DNA of 64,000 nt from an uncultured Sulfitobacter sp. (GTDB lineage: Bacteria; Pseudomonadota; Alphaproteobacteria; Rhodobacterales; Rhodobacteraceae): the NCBI GenBank assembly GCA_913060815.1, contig CAJXSZ010000012.1, positions 1 to 64,000 on the forward strand. The letters run 5' to 3'. The position numbers and the translations under genes were made by a program. The notes under the pieces were generated by a model, which was given only the letters and a program-made list of their open reading frames with translations, did not search any database and was not told where the DNA came from. This document shows positions 44,681 to 54,620 of the stretch, one piece after another. Position 1 is the stretch's first letter. Each line of letters opens with the position of its first letter.

Positions 44681-45087
44681 GTTGCGAATGCATCGTTCAT
44701 GTGGGCCAGTCCTTTGACTTCGACAGGATTGCCAGAGGGGTCGGTGAAGAACATCGTTGATTGCTCCCCTGGCTCGCCCTTGAAACGGGTCTGTGGCGCG
44801 AGGATGAAATCTACTCCCTGTGCCGTCAGATGATCGGCCAGCGCACGCCATTCAGCGTAGGGCAGCACGACGCCGAAATGCGGCATGGGGACCTTGTGAT
44901 CGCCCACCAAGCCAGTGGCGGCAACCGTCATCGGTGTTCCTAAATGGCATGACAACTGATGCCCGAAAAAGTCAAAATCGACCCAAGTTTTGGTGCTGCG
45001 CCCTTCGGTGCAGCCCAGCAGGCCACCATAAAAGGCGCGCGTCTGATCAAGGTCGGTTACGTTGAACGCAAAGTGGAAAATGGACAT
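44677..45087 (-). CDS. VOC family protein (glyoxalase/dioxygenase fold)
   Basis: A 136-residue single VOC domain pair. Metal-ligand candidates are the His in FHFAFNVTDLD, the His in PHFGVVLPY and the Glu in GNPVEVKGL. The substrate is unknown. The 4-bp overlap with the GhrA-like reductase suggests a joint role in small aldehyde or keto-acid metabolism. Confidence 0.9.
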   Translation of the reverse strand: MSIFHFAFNVTDLDQTRAFYGGLLGCTEGRSTKTWVDFDFFGHQLSCHLGTPMTVAATGLVGDHKVPMPHFGVVLPYAEWRALADHLTAQGVDFILAPQTRFKGEPGEQSTMFFTDPSGNPVEVKGLAHMNDAFAT

Positions 45088-45108
45088 GGGGCAGGGGCCT
45101 TATCTAAA

Positions 45109-46248
45109 CTAACGCGGTCTGTGCACATGAGCCGATTGGACAAGGCCGAATGCGATCATAAGCACCAACATGGCCGAGCCGCCATAGCTCACCAACGGGA
45201 GGGGCACGCCAACAACAGGGGCAAGCCCCATGACCATCGACATGTTAACGGCGAAAAACAAAAAGAAGTTTAGCGCGATGCCCAGCGTCAACAGCGAGGC
45301 AAAGCGGTCCTTGTTCATCACGGCAGAGACGAGGCAAAAGACCACGATCAGCGCATAGAGCACCAAAAGCGATATACCCCCGACAAAGCCGAACTCCTCC
45401 GCCAAGGTGGTGAAGATGAAGTCTGTATGCTTTTCAGGAAGAAAGTTAAGGCGCGACTGGGTGCCTTGCATAAAGCCGCGTCCCGTCCATCCGCCAGACC
45501 CAAGCGCGATCTTGGATTGCGCGATATGGTAGCCGGTGTTGAGCGGGTCGGAGGCGGGATCAAGGAAAGTGTCGATACGGCGGAACTGGTAATTCTCCAA
45601 AAGCTGCCACTCGGTCCCGCGGGATTTGAACACTGCCGCTACAAGCCCGATAACCCCCGCAAAGACGCTGGCGAAATATGCCCAATGCACACCAGCAAGA
45701 AACATCAGACCGCCCCCCGCCGAAAGCAACAGAATTGCCGTGCCGAGGTCTGGCTGTTGGACCACCAGCGCGGTGGGGATCAGGATGATTACGACAGGCA
45801 AGAGCACCCAGAAAGGCCGTGAGATTTTCTTGGCAGGAAGCCAGTCGTAATAGGCGGCGAGAAACATCACCAGCGTGATTTTGGTCAGCTCGGACGGCTG
45901 CAAACGGATCACGCCCAGATCAATCCAGCGCTGTGCGCCCATGCCGACGGCACCGAAAAATTCGACCCCGATGAGCAGCAAAACAGATATACCGAAGGCG
46001 ACCCCCGCCAGATTGCGCCATATCCAGATGGGTACAAGCGCTACGGTGATCATCAATGCAAGGCCAAGGCCGAACCGCTTCATCTGTGGCGCGGCCCAAG
46101 GGTCATAGGCACCGCCCGCAACCGAGTAGAGCATCAGAAAGCCCGAGCCGGCGACCGCAGTTATCAGCAACACAAGCGGCCAGTTCAGGTAGAGTACCTT
46201 GCGCAAACCGGTCGGGACCGATTTGACCGTATATTCAAGATAACTCAT
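45109..46248 (-). CDS. rodA: rod-shape peptidoglycan glycosyltransferase RodA
   Basis: A 379-residue SEDS-family polymerase with about ten hydrophobic helices that works with PBP2 in elongasome peptidoglycan synthesis. LQPSELTKITLVMFLA and VVGVPLPLVSYGGSAML are family hallmarks. The start overlaps the mrdA stop by 4 bp. Last gene of the mreB-mreC-mreD-mrdA-rodA operon. Confidence 0.98.
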   Translation of the reverse strand: MSYLEYTVKSVPTGLRKVLYLNWPLVLLITAVAGSGFLMLYSVAGGAYDPWAAPQMKRFGLGLALMITVALVPIWIWRNLAGVAFGISVLLLIGVEFFGAVGMGAQRWIDLGVIRLQPSELTKITLVMFLAAYYDWLPAKKISRPFWVLLPVVIILIPTALVVQQPDLGTAILLLSAGGGLMFLAGVHWAYFASVFAGVIGLVAAVFKSRGTEWQLLENYQFRRIDTFLDPASDPLNTGYHIAQSKIALGSGGWTGRGFMQGTQSRLNFLPEKHTDFIFTTLAEEFGFVGGISLLVLYALIVVFCLVSAVMNKDRFASLLTLGIALNFFLFFAVNMSMVMGLAPVVGVPLPLVSYGGSAMLVLMIAFGLVQSAHVHRPR

Positions 46249-48167
46249 GCTTGGTCACTGCTCTTTTTGACCCGCGCTTTCGGCTCTACATCGCGCAATC
46301 TGCGCTGCTGCGTTTTGATCCGCGCGCGGTCTGCTGTTGGATAGGCCTCCAGCGGTGGCTCTCCTTCATAAAGCGCTTGGAGCAACGCATCGCGGGCAAT
46401 CGGGGCCGCAGCGGAAGAGCCGCCACCCCCGTGCTCAACCAGTACGGCGCAGGCATAGCGTGGATTGTCATAAGGAGCATAGCCTACGAACAGGGCATGG
46501 TCGCGTTGCTCCCAAGGGACTTCGGAGTTGTTAACCACAACCGAGCGGACCTGCGAAGTTCCTGTCTTTCCTGCCATGCGCATCCCGTCAGCGATGATAC
46601 GGCTTCGGTAAGCGGTGCCGCGGCGATCATTGACGACAGAATACATGGACTTCCGCATCTTGCGCAGGTTGTTCTCGTTCATCCCAAGCGACTCATTGCC
46701 TTTGATCGGCTGCTCCACGCCGTTGACCGTCTTGATGAGACGGGGCGTTACTTCGCGGCCTGTGGCAATCCGCGCGGTCATCACCGCAAGCTGCATCGGC
46801 GTTGCCAGCATAAAGCCCTGCCCGATAGAGGCGTTGACAGTGTCACCGATGACCCAGTCCTCGCCCCTGTTATTGCGCTTCCAGTCCTTTGTCGGTGTGA
46901 GACCCGAATTGACCGAGCTGAGCGCCAGATCATGGCGAATACCAAGGCCAAAGCGGTTGGACATGGCAGTGATCTTCTCAATGCCCACTTTGAGCGCCAG
47001 ATCGTAGTAGTAGACATCGCACGAGCGTTTCAGCGACGTCTCCAGATCAACCCAGCCGTGGCCCGAGCGTTTCCAGCAGTGGAACCTCCGCCCGCCAACT
47101 TCCAGATGACCGGGACAGTAGACCGTCTCATCAGGCCCGATAATTCCCGCCTCGATCGCAGCCATTGCGGTCATCATTTTGAAGGTTGAGCCCGGTGGAT
47201 AGGCACCCTGCACTGTCTTGTTGACCAGCGGGCGGTATTTGTCGTTGAGCAGTGGATCATAGTCTTTCGACAGGATGCCGCCGATAAAGAGGTTAGGATC
47301 ATAGGACGGCGCAGAGGAGTTCGCGACGATATCGCCCTTCTCGCAATCTATTATGACAACCGCAGCGCTCTCCCCCTCAAGCCGCGCCTGAACATAGTTT
47401 TGCAGCTTTGAATCCAGCGTGAGTTGCAGATCAGCGCCCGGATTGCCTTCACGCCGCTCAAGCTCCCGCATCACGCGGCCTGTGGCGTTTACCTCGACCT
47501 GTTTTGTCCCTGCGACACCGCGCAGCAGCGCTTCCTCGCGGGCTTCGACGTTGATCTTCCCGATCTGGAAACGGGGGATGCGCAATACGGCGTCAGGATC
47601 TTCTAGCGCGTCGAGGTCCTTTGAGCTCACGCGTCCGACACGGCCCACGACATGGGCGAAATCGGACCCCCGTGGATAGACCCGTGTACTCCCTACTTCG
47701 GGAACAATGCCGGGCAGGGCGGGTGCGTTGACCGAAACAGCACTCACCGCTTCCCAGCTCACATCCTCGGCGATTGTGACGGGCAGAAAGCGTTCAGAGC
47801 GCTTGGGCTTGGCCAGAGCGTTCTCGATCTGCTCGGGGGTAAGATCAATAAGCGAGGCGAGGCGGGTGATAACCTGTTCCACATCGCCCGCGTCTTCGCG
47901 CACCATCACAATGCGGTAGCTGGGGACGTTTTGCGCCAGTTGCACACCATTGCGGTCAAAAATCTCACCGCGCACCGGTGGAATAAGACGGATGTTGATG
48001 CGGTTTTCTTCAGCCAGCAGGCGGAACTGGTCCGCTTGATCAACCTGCAAATACTGCATCCGCGCGGCCAGCCCGCCCATGAACAACAGCTGCACCCCGC
48101 CCAGCAGCGCTGCGCGGCGGCTGAGCTTGGTATGGCTCGCGTCTGTCTCGGCTCTGCTGCGTCTCAT
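46245..48167 (-). CDS. mrdA: penicillin-binding protein 2
   Basis: A 640-residue class B transpeptidase, with an N-terminal cytoplasmic tail and membrane anchor (about 20-40), a dimerisation domain, and a transpeptidase domain with the SxxK nucleophile in PPGSTFKMM and KTGTSQ as the third motif. Cross-links peptidoglycan in the elongasome with RodA. It lies 25 bp downstream of mreD. Confidence 0.97.
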   Translation of the reverse strand: MRRSRAETDASHTKLSRRAALLGGVQLLFMGGLAARMQYLQVDQADQFRLLAEENRINIRLIPPVRGEIFDRNGVQLAQNVPSYRIVMVREDAGDVEQVITRLASLIDLTPEQIENALAKPKRSERFLPVTIAEDVSWEAVSAVSVNAPALPGIVPEVGSTRVYPRGSDFAHVVGRVGRVSSKDLDALEDPDAVLRIPRFQIGKINVEAREEALLRGVAGTKQVEVNATGRVMRELERREGNPGADLQLTLDSKLQNYVQARLEGESAAVVIIDCEKGDIVANSSAPSYDPNLFIGGILSKDYDPLLNDKYRPLVNKTVQGAYPPGSTFKMMTAMAAIEAGIIGPDETVYCPGHLEVGGRRFHCWKRSGHGWVDLETSLKRSCDVYYYDLALKVGIEKITAMSNRFGLGIRHDLALSSVNSGLTPTKDWKRNNRGEDWVIGDTVNASIGQGFMLATPMQLAVMTARIATGREVTPRLIKTVNGVEQPIKGNESLGMNENNLRKMRKSMYSVVNDRRGTAYRSRIIADGMRMAGKTGTSQVRSVVVNNSEVPWEQRDHALFVGYAPYDNPRYACAVLVEHGGGGSSAAAPIARDALLQALYEGEPPLEAYPTADRARIKTQQRRLRDVEPKARVKKSSDQA

Positions 48168-48192
48168 GCGGTCTGCCTCATCTTCCTGTGTG

Positions 48193-48825
48193 TCATGCGC
48201 GCCCGCCTAGCGCGTCCAATTCTCCTGGTGCGGCGCGCCGTACCCCCATCACTGAACGCGTGATAAATACCACGACGGGATAGATCAGCACGGTAATTGC
48301 CAGTTCGATCAAACTGAGCCTGAGTTGGGGCGCGGGTACGAGCACTATAAATAATACAAATCGGTTGGCGATCAAAATTCCTGTGAGCAAGATCGCGACA
48401 GCAATCCATTCCGCGCCAAACGTAGAGTCGCGCAAGGTTCGGCTGCGCCCTTTGAGATTCTCGCAGGCCAGCAGCGCCAATATCGACCAAAGCCCTGGCG
48501 GGCGTTGCAGCATCAAGTCGGCCAGCAGGAACAACAGTGCCAGCAGAAGCGTCGGCACATATTCAGGACGCCGCAGGGACCATGCAAAGGCAAAGGCAAT
48601 AAGCAGGTCAGGCCCGATCAAGTGGCGGTTGGTTCCCTGATCCAGCAACGCCCGCAAGCGCGCCTCGGCAGGATCAATCTCGGTCAGTGGTGGCAGCAGT
48701 TCGGGGGTGAAGAGGGTCACAGGCTGGGTGTCGATGGGCAGCAGGTGAAAGAACAGGATCAAAATGGTCAGTGCGACAAACGCGCTGCGCATGATAAACA
48801 ACCGAAGGGGAGAAAGTTCATCCAT
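48193..48825 (-). CDS. mreD: rod-shape-determining protein MreD
   Basis: A 210-residue inner-membrane protein with about five hydrophobic segments. Sequence similarity in this family is weak; the position between mreC and mrdA and the helix pattern decide the call. It starts 6 bp after the mreC stop. Confidence 0.9.
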   Translation of the reverse strand: MDELSPLRLFIMRSAFVALTILILFFHLLPIDTQPVTLFTPELLPPLTEIDPAEARLRALLDQGTNRHLIGPDLLIAFAFAWSLRRPEYVPTLLLALLFLLADLMLQRPPGLWSILALLACENLKGRSRTLRDSTFGAEWIAVAILLTGILIANRFVLFIVLVPAPQLRLSLIELAITVLIYPVVVFITRSVMGVRRAAPGELDALGGRA

Positions 48826-48831
48826 GCAAGC

Positions 48832-49737
48832 TCACTCGCCTGCGTCCGCAGGCAGTGCGATGGCAGCGGGTGCAGGGGCGGCATCCGAGACGACAGTCGG
48901 TGCATTGATTGCTGTGTCCGTGCCGTGGTGACGCAAGACACGCAGGAACTCCAACCGCTCGAAATCAGCGGCAGGGCGCACGCGAAGCCGACCACCCGGA
49001 TCAGCCGCTATCTGCCCGATAAGCAAACCTGCGGGAAACACGCCGCCATCGCCAGAACTGATCACACGGTCGCCGGGGCGCACCATTTCGGGGTTCTCGA
49101 GAAAATCAATTGGCGGCGCCGCAGAGTTGTCGCCCGCAACAATCGTGCGCTGGCCCGAGGGCTGGATCACGGCGGGGATGCGGCTGCTTGAATCGGTGAG
49201 CAGGATCACCCGTGCCGTGTTCTCGCCCACACCCGAGATGCGACCCACGAGGCCGATCCCGTCCATCGTGGCCCAGCCTTCAACCAAGCCATCGCGCGCT
49301 CCCACATTAAGCAGCACGGATTGGCGAAACGGCGATCCTGAATCGGCCAGCACGACACCTGTCACATAGGTCAGACGCGGATCAAGGCGCACGTTGTTGA
49401 GGTCAAGCAGACGGGCGTTTTCCTGCTCCAGCTGCAAGGCCGCCTCTTTCCACGTCTGCATGCGCCGGAGTTCCGAGCGGAGCTCCTGATTTTGCTCTGA
49501 CAGGCGTTGGTAGCTTTGAAAATCGCGCAGCAGATTAATCGTGCCGGTGACAGGCGCCATGGCCCAGTCGAGATTTGGCACAACTGCATCAGTCACCTGT
49601 GCGCGGAATCGCTCCACCCGCGGACTGTCGATGCGCCACAGCAGGAACACCGCAAAAAGAACGAGCACCAGAACAGCCGTCAGAAGCCGCCGCAGCGGAC
49701 CTGTGTATTCATTGGCGTTTTGGCGTTCTCTGGCCAT
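48832..49737 (-). CDS. mreC: rod-shape-determining protein MreC
   Basis: A 301-residue bitopic protein with an N-terminal anchor (about 18-36), a coiled-coil region around QSYQRLSEQNQELRSELRRM, and the beta-rich periplasmic domain containing VGRISGVGENTARVILLTDS. It links MreB to PBP2/RodA. It ends in an Ala/Pro-rich tail. Confidence 0.96.
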   Translation of the reverse strand: MARERQNANEYTGPLRRLLTAVLVLVLFAVFLLWRIDSPRVERFRAQVTDAVVPNLDWAMAPVTGTINLLRDFQSYQRLSEQNQELRSELRRMQTWKEAALQLEQENARLLDLNNVRLDPRLTYVTGVVLADSGSPFRQSVLLNVGARDGLVEGWATMDGIGLVGRISGVGENTARVILLTDSSSRIPAVIQPSGQRTIVAGDNSAAPPIDFLENPEMVRPGDRVISSGDGGVFPAGLLIGQIAADPGGRLRVRPAADFERLEFLRVLRHHGTDTAINAPTVVSDAAPAPAAIALPADAGE

Positions 49738-49766
49738 GACGGGGAGGCGCCCTCCTCAGGCAGCTG

Positions 49767-50990
<1,224 letters not shown>

Positions 50991-51575
50991 ATGAAGAAGA
51001 TACAAACACTCGGCGTGCATCACATCACCATTATGGGTGCGGATCGCCAGACGAGCATTGATTTTTGGGAAGGCGTGTTGGGCATGCCTTTCCTGTTTGA
51101 CCAGCCCAACCTTGATGATCCTGAGGAAGGGCATCTCTACTTCGATCCTGGCGATGGACGTTTGATCACGATCTTCACCAACGAGAGCAGAACGCCCGTA
51201 CATAACCGCACGCCCACAGATGCAGGCTGTGTCCATCATCTGGCCTTCGAGCTCGACCGTGCCATGTTTGACCAAGTGCTGGAACGCCTCAAGGAGCGCG
51301 GCATCGGCAATTCAGGCGTCAAAGACCGCGGTTTTATGCACTCAATCTACTTCAAGGACCCACTGGGCCTTCTCATTGAGCTTGCCTGCTACACCTTCAT
51401 CCCGCCACGCGGATCATCCCATGCGGAGGTGATGCTGGAGGCACACAAGTTGCGGGTAGCGCAAGGTGATGAGGCAATCGGGCGTGAGCATCTGGCGGAT
51501 GCAGCGGTAATGATCGTCGAGCGATCTCAAGGGTCTCTGAGCACAGACCGTACGCCGAAAAACCCCTATCGTTAG
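50991..51575 (+). CDS. VOC family protein, ring-cleavage dioxygenase-like
   Basis: A 194-residue VOC protein with metal-ligand candidates His in LGVHHITIMG, His in AGCVHHLAFELD and Glu in PLGLLIELACY, the 2-His-1-Glu pattern of extradiol dioxygenases and glyoxalases. A C-terminal extension of about 50 residues has no known role. The start at 50991 follows AAAAGGG. The substrate is unknown. It converges with the ABM gene. Confidence 0.88.
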   Translation: MKKIQTLGVHHITIMGADRQTSIDFWEGVLGMPFLFDQPNLDDPEEGHLYFDPGDGRLITIFTNESRTPVHNRTPTDAGCVHHLAFELDRAMFDQVLERLKERGIGNSGVKDRGFMHSIYFKDPLGLLIELACYTFIPPRGSSHAEVMLEAHKLRVAQGDEAIGREHLADAAVMIVERSQGSLSTDRTPKNPYR

Positions 51576-51581
51576 GGCCGC

Positions 51582-51926
51582 CTAGCCATGGAGCGCCTTG
51601 CTGTCAGCGGGCGCTTCATCGCGGTCGAACAGGCCGTAATCGCGGATCACATGGGCGATGCGCAGGTGGTAGTCGCTGAACATCCCCTCTCGCCCTGCCG
51701 ATTGCGCGGCGCGGTGTTTTGTAAGGCGTCGCAAGTCGGCAATCGCCTCCTCGTCACGAAAGAATGACAGTGACAACAGCTTGTCAGGGTTGGTCAGGCT
51801 CTGAAACCGCTCGACAGAGAGGAAGCCGTCGATTTTATCCACCAGCGGGCGCATAAGCGCCGCCATATCAAGGTAGTCTGATTTGCGGTCAGGGTGGGGC
51901 ATGACTTCAAAAATGACAGCGATCAT
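51582..51926 (-). CDS. antibiotic biosynthesis monooxygenase (ABM) domain protein
   Basis: A 114-residue dimeric alpha+beta barrel protein. IAVIFEVMPHPDRKSDYLD and the internal GFLSVERFQSLTNPDKLLSL match the ABM/YgiN fold. Members are cofactor-free oxygenases or haem-degrading enzymes; no catalytic residue can be named. Overlaps the NIPSNAP gene by 4 bp. Confidence 0.85.
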   Translation of the reverse strand: MIAVIFEVMPHPDRKSDYLDMAALMRPLVDKIDGFLSVERFQSLTNPDKLLSLSFFRDEEAIADLRRLTKHRAAQSAGREGMFSDYHLRIAHVIRDYGLFDRDEAPADSKALHG

Positions 51927-52246
51927 CTCGGCTCTCCATGTGGGCTGGAGGCGAGGGTGAGAAATGTGCGATCCTCGCGCAAGAGAAATTTCTCTGATTG
52001 GGCGAATTCATAATTGTCGCGGCCCAGCGGATCGGCTGCAAGGCGCTCGCGGTAGGCTTCATATTCCGCCAATGAGGGAGTGTTGTAGATGCCATAGGCC
52101 AGCGTTGAAGAGCCTTCGTGCGGTGCGTAATACCCCACAAGATCGGCGCCGCAGCGCGGGATGGCTTGGCCCCAATTACGCGCATATTGCTGGAATTGCG
52201 CCTTTTTGGTAGGGTCGATTTGGTAGCGGATGATGCAGGTGAGCAT
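51923..52246 (-). CDS. NIPSNAP family protein
   Basis: A 107-residue ferredoxin-fold protein typical of the NIPSNAP family (ITCIIRYQIDPTKKAQFQQY-like start, LADPLGRDNYEFAQSEKFLL). Function unknown. It forms a two-gene unit with the ABM gene and is divergent from an ArsR-type regulator with a 24-bp palindrome in between, which strongly suggests that this regulator controls the pair. Confidence 0.85.
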   Translation of the reverse strand: MLTCIIRYQIDPTKKAQFQQYARNWGQAIPRCGADLVGYYAPHEGSSTLAYGIYNTPSLAEYEAYRERLAADPLGRDNYEFAQSEKFLLREDRTFLTLASSPHGEPR

Positions 52247-52295
52247 GGATTTTCCTTATGATAGCCTCCCTGTTCTAACCCATTGCGATGCGGGA

Positions 52296-52319
52296 ATGCT
52301 TCGCCTACGGCCGAAGTAT
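52296..52319. promoter_or_regulatory. palindrome at the ArsR gene start (candidate operator)
   Basis: ATGCTTCG (52296-52303), eight bases, CGAAGTAT (52312-52319), with seven of eight positions complementary. It overlaps the regulator start codon at 52318 and lies about 50 bp upstream of the NIPSNAP start, so a bound dimer could block both directions. Confidence 0.45.
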
Positions 52320-53004
52320 GAAAGAAGGTCCTGATATTGCCCGAGTTGCAGCACTCATCGGTGACCCTGCCCGCGCCAATATCCTGAGTGCGTTGATGAG
52401 TGGTAAGGCGCTCACCGCGACCGAGTTGGCGCATGAGGCGGGTGTCACAGTGCAGACGGCCAGCGCCCATTTGGCGAAGCTTGAGGCGGGCGGTTTGTGC
52501 CATGCGCGCAAGTCAGGCCGTCACAAATATATTTCCCTCAGCGGTCCCGAGGCGGCAGCTGTGTTGGAAGCCCTGATGGGGCTCGCTGCAGGGCAGGGGC
52601 ATCTGCGGATCCGCACTGGTCCTGCCGATACCGCGCTGCGCGAGGCGCGCGTGTGTTACAACCACCTTGCCGGCGCACGCGGGATTGCGATGTATGATGC
52701 GATGATCGGACGTGGGGACCTGTTGGAGCGGGGCGATGATGTTACGCTCAGTGCACAGGGCGCAGCATTTGTCACTGGCTTTGGCATCGATCTTGAGGCG
52801 CTCGAGAAAGCACGCGCTCCCGTTTGCCGGAGCTGTCTTGACTGGAGCGCGCGGCGGACGCATCTGGCAGGCGGTCTGGGTCGTGCAATGCTGGTACAGA
52901 TGGAGCAGTCGGGATGGGCCAAGCGCGAAGCGGGCAGCCGCGTGGTGCGGTTTTCGAAATCGGGTGCGCAAGCGTTCAACGCAGAATTTGCGCCTGCAAA
53001 GTGA
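52318..53004 (+). CDS. ArsR-family winged-helix transcriptional regulator
   Basis: A 228-residue regulator with an N-terminal winged helix (IARVAALIGDPARANILSAL, then the recognition helix region TVQTASAHLAKLEAGGL) and a C-terminal domain holding CRSCLDWSARR, a CxxC-containing stretch common in this ArsR subgroup. Metal or thiol sensing by these cysteines is possible but unproven. The start at 52318 is preferred over an upstream ATG at 52288, because homology begins there and the palindrome would otherwise be coding. Divergent from NIPSNAP-ABM. Confidence 0.88.
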   Translation: MKEGPDIARVAALIGDPARANILSALMSGKALTATELAHEAGVTVQTASAHLAKLEAGGLCHARKSGRHKYISLSGPEAAAVLEALMGLAAGQGHLRIRTGPADTALREARVCYNHLAGARGIAMYDAMIGRGDLLERGDDVTLSAQGAAFVTGFGIDLEALEKARAPVCRSCLDWSARRTHLAGGLGRAMLVQMEQSGWAKREAGSRVVRFSKSGAQAFNAEFAPAK

Positions 53005-53007
53005 TGC

Positions 53008-54456
53008 TTATTGGTCGTTATCTGTAGGAACTGCAGGTGTCTCGGCGTTTTCGGCGGCACCTGCTGCGCTGGATAGCGCGCCATTGTTCCAGTCGCCCGA
53101 GGCCTCTTCACCGCTGGCGTAGGTCATTGTGCCGCTGCCCTGACGTTTGCCCTGCACGAAGGAGCCGACATAAATATCGCCGTTGGCGTAGGTTGCTGTG
53201 CCTGTTCCGTCGATCTCGCCGCCCGACCACTGACCTTCATAGACAAAACCGCTAGGCATGGTGATCTTGCCTGTGCCCTCGCGGCGACCTTCGTTGAACT
53301 CTCCGACATAGACGGTGCCATCGGGATAGGTGGCGGTGCCCTGACCATGACGAAGGCCCGCTTTCCAGCCGCCGACATAGGAGCGCCCGTCACCATAGGT
53401 CAGCGTCCCTTGCCCGTCATTGCGCGCGTCAACAAAGCTGCCCTCGTAGACCATGCCGTTTGGATAGGTTGCGCGGCCTTGTCCTTCAATCACACCCGCC
53501 GACCAGTCGCCTTCATAGGTGGAGCCGTCGGGATAGGTGATTTTGCCGCGCCCGTTGGCGAGGTTGTCCACGAAAACTCCTGTCTGGACCGAGCCGTCGG
53601 GGTAGGTCACGGTGCCTGTGCCTTCGGCGCGTCCCTCGACCCATTCGCCATCGTATTTATAGCCGTCTGCGCCTGTAAACACGCCAGTGCCGTGACGCTG
53701 ATCGTTCAGATAGGCTCCAACATAGGTGTCACCGGATGCTGTGCGCGCATTGCCCACGCCTTCGCGGCGACCGTCCACCAGATCGCCCTCATAGGTGTCG
53801 CCATTCGCTTGGGTAATAGACCCCTTGCCATTGAGTTGACCGTTCGCCCATGTCCCCTCAAGCGTGAAGCCCTCGGGATGAACCAGCTTGCCCTGACCCG
53901 AACGGGCGCCATTGACCACAGTGCCCTCGTAAACGGCCCCTTCGGCATCGGTGATCACGGCCTGCCCTGTGGCCTGCCCGTCGACCCAGTCGCCTTTGTA
54001 CTCATAGCCTGACGGCGTGGTCAGCACACCTTTGCCATGACGTTTGCCATTGCGGAAACCGCCCTCGTACCGCTCCCCGTTGGCATGCACGGCGACGCCC
54101 TGTCCCACAATAGTGCCAGCCAGCCACTCACCTTCATACGTGCCGCCATCTGCCATGGTGATCTTGCCGATGCCCTCTGGTTTGCCCTTGGCGAAGTCAC
54201 CCTCATAAATGGAGCCGTTTGGAAAACGGGCGGTGCCTTTGCCCTTGATCTCTCCCTCAACCCATTGGCCAGAGTATTCATAGCCGTTGGGCAGGACATA
54301 TGTTCCTTGTCCGTGTTGAAGCCCGTCTTTGAACGTCCCTTCATAGACGCCGCCATCGTCGTATTGCTTGCTCAGGATCTGGGTGTTCTGCGCGGCTAAA
54401 GCACTGAATGTCAGCGGTGTCACAGCGAGAGCGAGCAAGAGAGTGCGAAGGGTCAT
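53008..54456 (-). CDS. exported MORN-repeat protein (19 repeats)
   Basis: A 482-residue secreted or periplasmic protein. The N-terminus TLRTLLLALAVTPLTFSALA is a signal peptide ending at about residue 23. Then come 19 MORN repeats of about 23 residues, core YEGxWxxGxxxGxGxxxxxxG. From repeat 11 on, the position after YxGx alternates strictly between Trp and Phe, giving a 46-residue double unit. MORN repeats form extended beta-meander sheets that bind membranes or proteins. No partner gene is adjacent; the role is unknown. Divergent from nadE. Confidence 0.9.
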   Translation of the reverse strand: MTLRTLLLALAVTPLTFSALAAQNTQILSKQYDDGGVYEGTFKDGLQHGQGTYVLPNGYEYSGQWVEGEIKGKGTARFPNGSIYEGDFAKGKPEGIGKITMADGGTYEGEWLAGTIVGQGVAVHANGERYEGGFRNGKRHGKGVLTTPSGYEYKGDWVDGQATGQAVITDAEGAVYEGTVVNGARSGQGKLVHPEGFTLEGTWANGQLNGKGSITQANGDTYEGDLVDGRREGVGNARTASGDTYVGAYLNDQRHGTGVFTGADGYKYDGEWVEGRAEGTGTVTYPDGSVQTGVFVDNLANGRGKITYPDGSTYEGDWSAGVIEGQGRATYPNGMVYEGSFVDARNDGQGTLTYGDGRSYVGGWKAGLRHGQGTATYPDGTVYVGEFNEGRREGTGKITMPSGFVYEGQWSGGEIDGTGTATYANGDIYVGSFVQGKRQGSGTMTYASGEEASGDWNNGALSSAAGAAENAETPAVPTDNDQ

Positions 54457-54620
54457 GGCGGTCCTGTTCTTTTGCACGGGCACACGGGGCCCGACGAGTC
54501 GCGTTTCAGACTAGAGACGCAGTCGCACAGGGGCAACGGCCTTTTGCCGCGCTGCTGCCTCGGGGCTTTCCCTTGGGCGGCGATCTGCTACATCGGGGAC
54601 AACACACAAGAGGATATGTC

